A stretch of DNA of 64,000 nt, from positions 4,451,501 to 4,515,500 of the forward strand of contig NZ_CP107783.1 in assembly GCF_036345255.1 (NCBI RefSeq), in the 5' to 3' direction. Under the pieces are notes generated by a model, which saw nothing but the letters and a program-made list of their open reading frames with translations, was not told the origin of the DNA and did not search any database. This document shows, one piece after another, positions 1 to 7,453 of the stretch (position 1 is its first letter; the number at the start of each line of letters is the position of its first letter). Position numbers and translations under genes: made by a program. This stretch comes from Streptomyces sp. NBC_00569. Its GTDB lineage: Bacteria; Actinomycetota; Actinomycetes; Streptomycetales; Streptomycetaceae.

Positions 1-818
1 CCGCGTCCTGAGTCGTCGGTGAGCAGGTCGGCGGCGCGCGGCCGGTCCGCGCGCACCTTCTGCAGGCGCTGGCCGAGCACGCGCAGCCCCACGACCCGGC
101 GCACCAGGACGGCGACCCCGCAGACGACGGCGAGGACGGTCACCACCCCGGCTCCCCGGGCGAGTGCAAGACCCGCGATCAGCGCGTCCCGTTCACGGTG
201 GCCGGAGGCGCCGGCCAGCTCGCCCGCCAGGACAAGCACGGCGTACACCACGACGAGGACCCAGCAGGCGGCGACGGCGCGGGAGGTGGACAGGCGGTTG
301 TCCTCGCCGACGACCGGGGCGAGCACTCCGCCGGCCGACCGGTGGACGTAGGCCGCGCCGGTCAGGAGGCCGCCCACGACGACCGCCGCCAGCAGCCCGG
401 CCGTGCGCGCCGTCGTCCAGCCCGCGCCGATCGCCGTGAGCGCCTGCACGATCAGGAGCAGCGCGCACCCGCCCCACACCACGCCGACGGTGCGCGGCCA
501 CAGCCCCGCGAGCCACGCGTCACCCTCGGCGCGCCCGCGATCGGCCATGTCCCGCGCGGACTGCGTCAGCTCGTCCGAGACCCACTGGCGGGACGCGCCC
601 GCCGAGTGCGCGACAGCGGCGGGCAGCCCCTGTCCGGCCGCCAGTTCGTCCCGCTTCGCGAGGAACGCGGCCACGGCCCTGCGGTGCCCTTCGCGCGCTC
701 CGTGCGGGCAGTCGCCGCAGGTGCAGCCCCCGCTGTGCGTTCCCTCTCGCGCCTCCTGGACCGCCACCCGGTACGCCCACCTTCCCATCCGGAGCCCGCC
801 CGACCCGAACGGCCGCAC
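1..818 (-). CDS. Membrane protein, partial (3' end cut by window edge)
   Basis: The frame is open from the left edge to a GTG at 816-818, which has a GGAAG ribosome site five bases upstream; an in-frame ATG at 786-788 is the alternative start but has no clear ribosome site. The N-terminal ~100 residues are soluble and contain a Cys-x-Cys-x2-Cys cluster (GGCTCGDCPHG) near residue 32-42, which could be a small metal site. At least four hydrophobic segments follow (for example GGCALLLIVQALTAIGAGW and AACWVLVVVYAVLVLAGEL), so it is an integral membrane protein. I do not recognise the family and assign no function. The stop codon lies outside the window. Confidence 0.7.
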   Translation of the reverse strand, partial: MRPFGSGGLRMGRWAYRVAVQEAREGTHSGGCTCGDCPHGAREGHRRAVAAFLAKRDELAAGQGLPAAVAHSAGASRQWVSDELTQSARDMADRGRAEGDAWLAGLWPRTVGVVWGGCALLLIVQALTAIGAGWTTARTAGLLAAVVVGGLLTGAAYVHRSAGGVLAPVVGEDNRLSTSRAVAACWVLVVVYAVLVLAGELAGASGHRERDALIAGLALARGAGVVTVLAVVCGVAVLVRRVVGLRVLGQRLQKVRADRPRAADLLTDDSGR

Positions 819-940
819 GTCAACTTCCGTGTAATGACTGGGAATTGTGCCGTACGCAAGGCCCTCCAGGGCCGCCAGGTCCGGTCAGAGGGGGTGAACG
901 GCGAACGCCCGTGTTGACCCCCGAGGCCACAGCCCCGTGC

Positions 941-1732
941 TCAGGACAGCAGATCCGGCTCCGCGCTGCTGATGTCCTGCCACAGGGGCTGATGGTTGAT
1001 CCACGCGACCAGGTCGCCGCCCAGCTGTTCCCGCGACGCCACGGCCTGGTGGTAGTCGATCAGGATCGGGCGACCCGCGGCCCGCGCGGCGAGCTGCACC
1101 TGGCAGGAGCGCTCCATCGACAGGAACCACCACGCGGCCGAGTCGACGGAGTCACCCACGGTGAGCAGCCCGTGGTTGCGCAGGATGAGTGCCTTGTACG
1201 AGCCGAGCGCGGCCGCGATCCGCCGCCCCTCGTCGGGGTCCACGGCCACGCCGGTGTACTCGTCGAGCAGCGCGTGGTCCTCGTAGAAGGCGCACGCCTC
1301 CTGGGTGATCGGGTCGATCAGCTCGCCCAGCGTGGACAGGGCCCGCCCGTACAGCGAGTGGCAGTGTGCGACGGCGACGACGTCGGGCCGCGCCCGGTGG
1401 ACCTGGGCGTGGACGGTGAACGCGGCCTGGTTCACATGGCGGCGGCCCTCGACGACCTGCCCGTCCCCGTTGGCGAGGACCAGGTCGGACACGGTGACGT
1501 GCTTGAACGGCATCCCGAACGGGTTCACCCAGTAGCAGTCGTCGTACTCCGGGTCCCGCGCCGTGATGTGCCCCGACACCCCGTCCTCGTAGCCGAGACG
1601 CCCGAAGATGCGCAGCGCGCCCGCGAGCCGCTCCTTGCGGTGCCGGCGCTCGTCGGCCGCGGAGTCATGGATGGGGGGCATCGCGAACTGGAGGTGTTCG
1701 GCGGGCACCGGCGGGGGCATCTGCGTGGACAT
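941..1732 (-). CDS. Class II aldolase/adducin family protein
   Basis: This 263-residue protein has the fold of zinc-dependent class II aldolases such as fuculose-1-phosphate aldolase. The hallmarks are GVSGHITARDPE near residue 52, the metal-binding VAHCHSLYGRAL segment near residue 142, and LRNHGLLTVG near residue 203. These sites typically bind a divalent metal that polarises the substrate for retro-aldol cleavage or decarboxylation. The substrate cannot be read from the sequence. The gene is transcribed away from the flavin-fold gene at 1850, so the 117 bases between them must hold both promoters. The ribosome site GGAGGT lies about 12 bases before the ATG, which is longer than usual. Confidence 0.85.
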   Translation of the reverse strand: MSTQMPPPVPAEHLQFAMPPIHDSAADERRHRKERLAGALRIFGRLGYEDGVSGHITARDPEYDDCYWVNPFGMPFKHVTVSDLVLANGDGQVVEGRRHVNQAAFTVHAQVHRARPDVVAVAHCHSLYGRALSTLGELIDPITQEACAFYEDHALLDEYTGVAVDPDEGRRIAAALGSYKALILRNHGLLTVGDSVDSAAWWFLSMERSCQVQLAARAAGRPILIDYHQAVASREQLGGDLVAWINHQPLWQDISSAEPDLLS

Positions 1733-1849
1733 GGAGCGGAAGTTACCTCCGAGGAGCGCAGGAGGACAGAGGCGGGCGGTGAAGAGAGTGCGCCGAACTG
1801 CCGCTCATACCGGACAGCGGGTGTCGGGTATCCGCGACAGACTCGACGT

Positions 1850-2329
1850 ATGACGTCGAACTGGGCCACCTTCACCGCCGCCGAACCGGAACTCGCCAAG
1901 ACGGTCGAGGAACGCTTCGGTCAGTTCCAGCACCACACCCTGGCGACCCTGCGCAGGGACGGTTCGCCGCGCACGAGCGGACTGGAGGTGCGGTTCCTGC
2001 ACGGCGAGTTCTGGCTCGGCATGATGCCGCGCTCGCTCAAGGCCCGCGACCTGCTCCGGGACCCGCGCTTCGCCATCCAGGCCAACCCTGGCGACGGCAT
2101 CGGCATGGGCGGCGGGGACGTACGGATCTCGGGCCGCGCGCTGCTCGTCGAGGACCCCGAGGTCATCGCCTCGTACACGGATTCGGTCCAGGTGCCCGAC
2201 CCGGACGACTTCCACCTCTTCCGCACCGAGCTGACCGAGGTCACCCGCACCTTCATCGAGGACGACACCTACCTGGTCGTACAGGTGTGGAAGCCGGGCG
2301 GGCCGGTACGCACCGCCAGGCGTACCTGA
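1850..2329 (+). CDS. Pyridoxamine 5'-phosphate oxidase-fold protein
   Basis: The 159-residue protein begins at the ATG at 1850; the frame stays open upstream only as antisense to the neighbouring aldolase gene. It has the split beta-barrel pattern of flavin-binding proteins: a substrate-access strand (TLATLRRDGSPRTSGLEVRF, about residues 30-49), a second barrel strand ending in the MMPRSLKARDLLRDPR helix, and FAIQANPGDG. Family members bind FMN or F420 and act on varied small molecules, so the specific reaction is unknown. No ribosome site is visible before the ATG, so the mRNA may be nearly leaderless. It converges on guaA across a strong terminator. Confidence 0.8.
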   Translation: MTSNWATFTAAEPELAKTVEERFGQFQHHTLATLRRDGSPRTSGLEVRFLHGEFWLGMMPRSLKARDLLRDPRFAIQANPGDGIGMGGGDVRISGRALLVEDPEVIASYTDSVQVPDPDDFHLFRTELTEVTRTFIEDDTYLVVQVWKPGGPVRTARRT

Positions 2330-2382
2330 GCCCCGCGGCACGCAAGCGGCACACGCTCAGGACACCCGCGAAGGGCACACGC

Positions 2383-2423
2383 GAAGGCGCCGCCCCCTGC
2401 ATGCAGCAGTGGGCGGCGCCTTC
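2383..2423. terminator. Bidirectional terminator between the flavin-fold gene and guaA
   Basis: A perfect 13-bp stem (GAAGGCGCCGCCC with its complement) encloses a 15-base loop. It lies between two convergent stop codons, as expected for a shared intrinsic terminator in Streptomyces. Confidence 0.75.
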
Positions 2424-2444
2424 ACACACGGTGTCGGGGAGCGA

Positions 2445-4031
2445 CTACTCCCACTCGATGGTGCCCGGCGGCTTGCTGGTCACGTCGAGCACGACGCGGT
2501 TGACGTCCGCGACCTCGTTCGTGATGCGCGTCGAGATCTTCGCCAGGACGTCGTACGGCATACGCGTCCAGTCCGCCGTCATCGCGTCCTCGGAGGAGAC
2601 GGGGCGCAGGACGATCGGGTGGCCGTAGGTGCGGCCGTCGCCCTGGACACCGACGCTGCGGACGTCCGCGAGCAGGACGACCGGGCACTGCCAGATGTCA
2701 CGGTCGAGACCGGCCGCCGTCAGCTCCTCGCGGGCGATGGCGTCGGCCTCGCGCAGCAGGTCGAGCCGGTCCTTGGTGACCTCGCCGACGATGCGGATAC
2801 CGAGGCCGGGGCCCGGGAACGGCTGGCGCTGGACGATGTCGTCCGGCAGGCCGAGCTCGGCGCCGACCATGCGCACCTCGTCCTTGAACAGCTGGCGCAG
2901 CGGCTCGACGAGCGCGAACTCCAGGTCCTCGGGGAGGCCGCCCACGTTGTGGTGAGACTTGATGTTCGCCGTGCCGGTACCGCCGCCGGACTCGACGACG
3001 TCCGGGTAGAGCGTGCCCTGGACGAGGAACGCGACGTCCTCGCCGTCGGCCGCACCCTCGGCGACGATCTCCGCCTGCGCCTGCTCGAAGACACGGATGA
3101 ACTCGCGGCCGATGATCTTCCGCTTGGTCTCCGGGTCGGAGACGCCGGCCAGCGCGTCGAGGAAGCGCTGGCTCGCGTCGACGACCTTCAGGTTCGCGCC
3201 GGTCGAGGCGACGAACTCCTTCTCGACCTGCTCGGTCTCGCCCTTGCGCATCAGGCCGTGGTCGACGTAGACGCAGGTCAGCTGGGAGCCGATGGCCTTC
3301 TGCACGAGGGCCGCGGCCACCGCGGAGTCGACGCCGCCGGACAGGCCGCAGATCGCGCGCTTCGTGCCGACCTGCTCGCGGATCGCGGCGACCTGCTCCT
3401 CGATCACGTTGCCCGTGGTCCAGGTCGGCTCGATGCCGGCGCCCCGGTAGAGGAAGTGCTCGAGGACCTGCTGGCCGTACGTGGAGTGCATGACCTCGGG
3501 GTGGTACTGCACGCCGTACAGCTTCTTGGCGTCGTTCTCGAAGGCCGCGACCGGCACGACGTCCGTGGACGCGGTGACGGTGAAGCCCTCGGGCGCGGCC
3601 GAGCAGGCGTCGCCGTGCGACATCCACACGGGCTGCTCGGCCGGGGTGCCCTCGAAGAGGGTGGAGCCGGGGCGGGAGACGGTCAGCGGCGTGCGGCCGT
3701 ACTCGCGGGCGCCGTTGTCGTCGACGGTGCCGCCGAGGGTCGTGGCCATCAGCTGGAAGCCGTAGCACATGCCGAAGACGGGGACGCCGGCCTCGAAGAT
3801 GGCGCGGTCCAGGCGCGGGGCGCCCTCCGCGTACACGGACGAGGGGCCGCCGGAGAGGATGATCGCCTTCGGGTTCTTGGCGAGCATCTCCTCGACCGGC
3901 ATGGTGCTCGGCACGATCTCGCTGTAGACGCGGGCCTCGCGGACGCGGCGGGCGATGAGCTGGGCGTACTGCGCACCAAAGTCGACGACCAGAACGGTGT
4001 CAGGGGCGGCAGCGGGGGACGCTGATGGCAC
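2445..4031 (-). CDS. guaA: GMP synthase (glutamine-hydrolysing)
   Basis: GuaA converts XMP, ATP and glutamine to GMP, the last step of guanine nucleotide synthesis. The 528-residue protein has an N-terminal class I glutamine amidotransferase domain with nucleophile Cys in GMCYGFQ (about residue 89) and the His-Glu pair in QYHPEVMHS. The ATP pyrophosphatase domain carries the P-loop [14 protein letters not shown], and the C-terminal dimerisation domain ends in [10 protein letters not shown] chose the GTG at 4029-4031 because GGAAGG lies eight bases upstream; an ATG nine codons earlier (4058) has none. Its upstream region shares a 26-base element with guaB (see 4081-4106). Confidence 0.97.
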   Translation of the reverse strand: MPSASPAAAPDTVLVVDFGAQYAQLIARRVREARVYSEIVPSTMPVEEMLAKNPKAIILSGGPSSVYAEGAPRLDRAIFEAGVPVFGMCYGFQLMATTLGGTVDDNGAREYGRTPLTVSRPGSTLFEGTPAEQPVWMSHGDACSAAPEGFTVTASTDVVPVAAFENDAKKLYGVQYHPEVMHSTYGQQVLEHFLYRGAGIEPTWTTGNVIEEQVAAIREQVGTKRAICGLSGGVDSAVAAALVQKAIGSQLTCVYVDHGLMRKGETEQVEKEFVASTGANLKVVDASQRFLDALAGVSDPETKRKIIGREFIRVFEQAQAEIVAEGAADGEDVAFLVQGTLYPDVVESGGGTGTANIKSHHNVGGLPEDLEFALVEPLRQLFKDEVRMVGAELGLPDDIVQRQPFPGPGLGIRIVGEVTKDRLDLLREADAIAREELTAAGLDRDIWQCPVVLLADVRSVGVQGDGRTYGHPIVLRPVSSEDAMTADWTRMPYDVLAKISTRITNEVADVNRVVLDVTSKPPGTIEWE

Positions 4032-4080
4032 GGCGGCGGCCTTCCGGCGGTGGAACATGAGCAGGGGTCTGTATTTGTCG

Positions 4081-4106
4081 ATTCTAACGGGCCCGGGAGG
4101 AGACTC
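4081..4106 (-). promoter_or_regulatory. Probable guaA promoter element, shared with guaB
   Basis: Read on the minus strand, this 26-base block ends in CCCGTTAGAAT. It aligns without gaps to the block before guaB at 28791-28816, which ends in CCCGTTAGCAT. TAGAAT is a plausible -10 hexamer about 50 bases before the guaA GTG. No good -35 is obvious. Confidence 0.45.
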
Positions 4107-4165
4107 TTCGTCTCATCCCACGGACGCGGTGGCCGGGGCCACTCGGGCCGGGGCATACTGGTCTT

Positions 4166-4240
4166 GTGACCAAGCACCGCATCGACTTCCTCTTTACCTA
4201 TGGCAACCGGCCCGCCGGCTGCCATGGTCGAGCTGCTTGA
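4166..4240 (+). CDS. Candidate 24-residue aromatic leader peptide
   Basis: A GTG-started frame of 24 codons encodes a peptide beginning MTKHRIDFLFTYGNRP, with Phe-Leu-Phe-Thr-Tyr at residues 8-12. The codons for Phe10 (TTT) and Tyr12 (TAT) are rare in this GC-rich genome. A hairpin (GGCA-CCGGC/GCCGG-TGCC, 4202-4223) begins immediately after the Tyr codon, and a strong terminator (4264-4292) follows before the chorismate mutase gene. This is the classical layout of a ribosome-mediated attenuator for Phe/Tyr biosynthesis. A CATACT hexamer seven bases before the GTG could be a -10 for a leaderless transcript. That it is translated is an inference. Confidence 0.45.
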   Translation: MTKHRIDFLFTYGNRPAGCHGRAA

Positions 4241-4263
4241 TCACCTGACAAGCGACTTACCGG

Positions 4264-4292
4264 GCGCCCCGGGCCGACAAGGCCCGGGGCGC
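4264..4292 (+). terminator. Terminator or attenuator ahead of chorismate mutase
   Basis: A 12-bp perfect stem GCGCCCCGGGCC with loop GACAA is followed by TCTGTCGTTT. It lies 24 bases after the leader-peptide stop and 63 bases before the chorismate mutase ATG, so transcription must read through it to express the gene. Confidence 0.65.
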
Positions 4293-4355
4293 TCTGTCGT
4301 TTCCGGTCCTTGCCGCTCCGGGACACCCGTCCCCCATACGACGAGGAGACCCAGG

Positions 4356-4706
4356 ATGACTGCCACCACCACTGCCATGAGCACCACTGCCATGAGCACC
4401 ACCGCCACGGACGCCGCCGCCGCCAAGGACACCGCCGAGAAGACCGGTGCCCGCACCTCCGAGGCGGCCGACGTGATCACCGGTGCCCGCGACCGCATCG
4501 ACGCACTCGACGACCGGATCATCGGCCTGATCCAGGAACGGATGGCCGTCTCGGCCGTCATCCAGGAGGCACGGATCACCTCGGGCGGGCGCCGCGTGAA
4601 CCTCGCCCGCGAGCTGGAGGTCCTCGGCCACTACAGGGACGCCCTCGGCAAGCCCGGCACCGCCCTCGCGATGACGCTCCTGGAGCTGTGCCGCGGCCGG
4701 GTCTGA
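4356..4706 (+). CDS. Chorismate mutase (AroQ type)
   Basis: The 116-residue protein converts chorismate to prephenate, committing carbon to Phe and Tyr. The C-terminal ~80 residues carry the AroQ pattern: ARDRIDALDDRIIGLIQERM, then VIQEAR and GRRVNLARELEVLGHYRDALG. The basic residues of helix 1 and the Arg/Glu residues of the later helices are in place. The first ~35 residues are Thr/Ala-rich and low in complexity, with a tandem repeat of AMSTT, and are probably disordered. The ATG at 4356 follows GAGGAG at good spacing. It is a stand-alone mutase, not fused to prephenate dehydratase. The attenuator-like leader upstream suggests regulation by aromatic amino acid supply. Confidence 0.88.
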   Translation: MTATTTAMSTTAMSTTATDAAAAKDTAEKTGARTSEAADVITGARDRIDALDDRIIGLIQERMAVSAVIQEARITSGGRRVNLARELEVLGHYRDALGKPGTALAMTLLELCRGRV

Positions 4707-5239
4707 GGCCTACGCGACGCACCCACGTTCGGATCCGCTCTCACCCGTACGGCGCGTGACCGGTGCGCGGCACCCTTCGTTGGTCCCGATGTCCGTGCCA
4801 GCCAGGGGCGGGCCCGCTCAATCCACGCGTGGCTCCGCTGGAGCGATGAGACGTACGGATCCATGCCGTACGTCGTGGGACCTCGCTCCAGTGTTTGTGA
4901 CCGGACGGCAGGGGACAGCAGCCCGGTCACCCAAGAGAACGGCCGGTCCCGGGGACGCCCGGGGCCGGTCGGCCTCCCAGCAGAACCCTTCGCCCCTGTG
5001 GTCGAAACGGTCGGTCGAAACGGTTGCGCGCACGACAGACCCGCCAGCACGATGCGCAGGAACCCCCACACCCCACAAAGCCCCACGTCCCGGGCTGCAC
5101 AAGTGAATTGCCGCAGGTCCGCCCCATCCGCGCGCCACCGCGCGCCGGGGTGGCGACCCCTGGCAGACCCGCACCAGCGGCGCAACCCCCCGGCGCCGCT
5201 CCCGGCACCGACGCCGCCCTGACGTCGGTGCTGAAGGCC
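4707..5239. other. Intergenic region with three stacked inverted repeats
   Basis: No convincing coding frame exists in this gap. It holds a 9+9-bp interrupted hairpin (CTGGAGCGA at 4838-4846 with TCGCTCCAG at 4883-4891, enclosing GACGTACGG/CCGTACGTC), a second stem (GTGACCGG at 4897-4904 with CCGGTCAC at 4923-4930), and a third GC-rich element at about 4941-4974. The adjacent stems could belong to a structured RNA or to the chorismate mutase 3' end. Nothing proves transcription. Confidence 0.35.
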
Positions 5240-5271
5240 AAGGGCCCCGCGGACGCGTCCGCGGGGCCCTT
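5240..5271. terminator. Terminator downstream of the lipoprotein gene
   Basis: This is a perfect 32-base palindrome (AAGGGCCCCGCGGACG and its complement) lying 35 bases past the stop codon of the minus-strand lipoprotein gene. Confidence 0.75.
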
Positions 5272-5305
5272 CGCTGTGCCCGCAAGCCGATCCGGACCGC
5301 ACGGA

Positions 5306-6037
5306 TCAGGCGGTCTTCTCCAGCTTCGCGAGCTGCGAGTCGACGATCACCTGCGGCACGTCGGTCTTGCTCGAGTCCAGCATGTTCATGGTGTAGAACG
5401 CCACGACGGTCGAGCCGCTGCGCACCACAGTGAAGGTCATCGGGACCTTGTCGCCGTCGATGACGCCCTTCACGTCGTACGAGACCGCCTCGTCACCCGC
5501 GTCGGGCGCGGGCCGCTCCTTGACGCCGCTGTACTTGTAGTCGACGTGCTCGTACGCGGTGCAGTTCTTGGAGGCCGTGCGCAGGCCCTTCATGACCTCG
5601 GCGGCGTCGGAGCCGTCGTGCGCGAGCAGCGCGAGCGAGGTCACCTTGGGGTCGAGCTCGTCCGTCGCCATGAGCGTGCGCACGACCCGGTCCTTCGCCG
5701 TCGGCCGGGTCGAGAACATGAACATGTCGGCGAGCGGCTGGCACGCGGCCGGCTTCGCGGGGACGCTCTCGGTCGGCGGCAGGTCGCTCTTGCCCACCTT
5801 CTCGACCTTGTAGCCCTTGACGTCGCCCGTGGCGACGACGGCCTTCTCCAGCTCGGCCGCGGTGAGCGCCTTCGCGCCCTCCTCGGCGGGCTTCTTCGCC
5901 GGCGCCGAGGCCTTCTCCGAAGCGGCCGGCTTCTTGGCGTCGTCGGTGGTCTCGGAAGACCCCCCGCACGCCGTCGTCACACCCAGCGCCGCGACCACGG
6001 CGGCGGCCGCCACGGCACGCCTCACACCTGAGTTCAC
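5306..6037 (-). CDS. Secreted lipoprotein of unknown function
   Basis: The 243-residue protein starts at the GTG at 6035-6037, behind AGGTGGG. An RR-containing signal peptide (VNSGVRRAVAAAAVVAALG) leads to a lipobox-like VTTAC with Cys24, so the mature protein should be lipid-anchored outside the membrane. A Lys/Ala/Glu linker (residues 30-60) precedes a compact domain of about 180 residues with two further cysteines. The domain ends QVIVDSQLAKLEKTA and resembles small secreted Streptomyces substrate-binding-like or stress proteins, but I cannot name a family. It is divergent from the LAETG surface protein gene. Confidence 0.8.
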   Translation of the reverse strand: MNSGVRRAVAAAAVVAALGVTTACGGSSETTDDAKKPAASEKASAPAKKPAEEGAKALTAAELEKAVVATGDVKGYKVEKVGKSDLPPTESVPAKPAACQPLADMFMFSTRPTAKDRVVRTLMATDELDPKVTSLALLAHDGSDAAEVMKGLRTASKNCTAYEHVDYKYSGVKERPAPDAGDEAVSYDVKGVIDGDKVPMTFTVVRSGSTVVAFYTMNMLDSSKTDVPQVIVDSQLAKLEKTA

Positions 6038-6337
6038 AATCCCACCTTCGTCCTCTGCGGCACGGCGCCACGCGTCGGCCCCTGCCGAGGCGCCATCCAA
6101 GCCCGCCACCGGTCCCCTTTACCAGCGCTTTGCGTAACGATCAGAGATCGCCAAAAAGGTTGCACAGGGCACCGAGTGAGTCAGCTCACATAAGAATCGT
6201 GTTAGTGCGAGGGCAACCATTTCCCGGGGTCGCCGGTCACATGTGCGGAACCAACGGCCACACCCGCGACCCCACAACGCGGAGGCCTCTCAGCTCGTAC
6301 TGCGCCACAGCAGTACGCCGGACTTTCCGAGGTCTTC
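6038..6337. other. Divergent intergenic region
   Basis: This 300-base gap separates the lipoprotein gene (minus) from the LAETG surface-protein gene (plus). Its middle, about 6130-6230, is relatively AT-rich and must carry both promoters. I found no confident consensus promoter or operator, and no open frame that looks coding. Confidence 0.5.
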
Positions 6338-7360
6338 ATGAAGCTTCGCCGTGCCCTCGCCGCCGCGGCCGCGACGGCTGCAATAGCCCCGATCGCGCTG
6401 CTGTCGGCGCCGGCCGCGTTTGCCGACGGGGAGGCACCCGCCGCCCCCGCAGCGGTTTCCGACGAGACGACCCCTCCGGCTGCCACCACCACGCCGGCCA
6501 CCGACGCCACGACACCGTCGGAGAACACCAGCTCCACCCCCGCGGAGAACACCAGCACCACTCCCTCCACGGGAAGCAGCACCACCCCCGCCGCCTCTGA
6601 GTCCAGCAAGCCGTCCGACTCCACGTCGCCGTCGCCGTCCGTGTCCGCGACGCCGTCGGACGAGCCGACCGAGCCGACCGGCATCTGCGAGGAGGACAAC
6701 GAGGGCTACCAGTCCAAGCTGTCCGTCTCCATCAGCGGCCTGCCCGGCAAGATCGCGGCGGGCAGCGGCTGGCACGGCTTCACTCTCAACGTGAAGAACC
6801 CGACGAAGTCCGACCTCGACGAGGCCCTCTTCTACGCGGGTGTCGGCCCGAACGACGAGAACGCCGAGAACCCGTACAAGGCGAGCCAGGTCCGCCTCCA
6901 GGCGAAGGTCGACGGCACCTGGGTCGACATCGACGACGGTGACGGCTACTCGTTCGGCTTCCTCGACCTGTCGGGCATCAAGGCCGGCAAGTCCGTCAAC
7001 TACCAGCTCCGCCTGAACGTGAAGGCCGGCGCCCCCATCGGTGAGGGCCTGACCATCGGCGGCGGCTTCTACAACGACGACGAGCTGGACTGCCTCAGCG
7101 ACAGCTCCGCCAGCTACCTGATCGAGATCGTGAAGCCGGGCACGGACACCGACGGAACCAAGCCGCAGGAAGGCGGCAAGGTCCCGATGCCGTCCGAGAA
7201 GCCGAACGACAACAACACCCAGGAGGTGACCGGCAGCCTCGCCGAGACCGGTTCCTCCTCCATGGTCCCGACCATCGGCCTCATCGGCGGCGTCGCCGTC
7301 GTCGCCGGTGCCGGTGCCGTGTTCACCGTGCGCCGCCGCAAGGCCGGCGCCACCGCGTAA
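6338..7360 (+). CDS. Sortase-anchored LAETG surface protein
   Basis: The 340-residue protein has a Sec signal peptide (MKLRRALAAAAATAAIAP, cleavage near AFA-DG, residue 28). A Thr/Ser/Pro-rich stalk (about residues 30-110) follows, then a beta-rich globular domain (about 115-270) with two Cys. The C-terminus has a sorting signal: LAETG (about residues 307-311), a hydrophobic segment (TIGLIGGVAVVAGAGAVF) and the basic tail RRRKAG. LAxTG is the motif preferred by Streptomyces class E sortases, so the protein should be covalently linked to peptidoglycan. The ribosome site is GAGGT four bases before the ATG. The ligand or partner is unknown; an adhesin or spore-surface role is only possible. Confidence 0.88.
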   Translation: MKLRRALAAAAATAAIAPIALLSAPAAFADGEAPAAPAAVSDETTPPAATTTPATDATTPSENTSSTPAENTSTTPSTGSSTTPAASESSKPSDSTSPSPSVSATPSDEPTEPTGICEEDNEGYQSKLSVSISGLPGKIAAGSGWHGFTLNVKNPTKSDLDEALFYAGVGPNDENAENPYKASQVRLQAKVDGTWVDIDDGDGYSFGFLDLSGIKAGKSVNYQLRLNVKAGAPIGEGLTIGGGFYNDDELDCLSDSSASYLIEIVKPGTDTDGTKPQEGGKVPMPSEKPNDNNTQEVTGSLAETGSSSMVPTIGLIGGVAVVAGAGAVFTVRRRKAGATA

Positions 7361-7391
7361 CACCCCCTGGGGGGCGTACTACGCACACGAG

Positions 7392-7425
7392 AAGGACCTG
7401 CGCTCGGAGGGGGGCGCAGGTCCTT
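7392..7425. terminator. Bidirectional terminator
   Basis: A 12-bp stem, AAGGACCTGCGC with GCGCAGGTCCTT, sits between the convergent stops of the LAETG gene and the GMC oxidoreductase. Confidence 0.75.
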
Positions 7426-7453
7426 ACGTGTGTCCGGGGTCAGATGCCCGGCG

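Noticed and set aside
4818..5285. Overlapping frames in the gap after chorismate mutase
   Set aside because: Several frames in different phases compete, none has a ribosome site or domain, and the region is dominated by inverted repeats.
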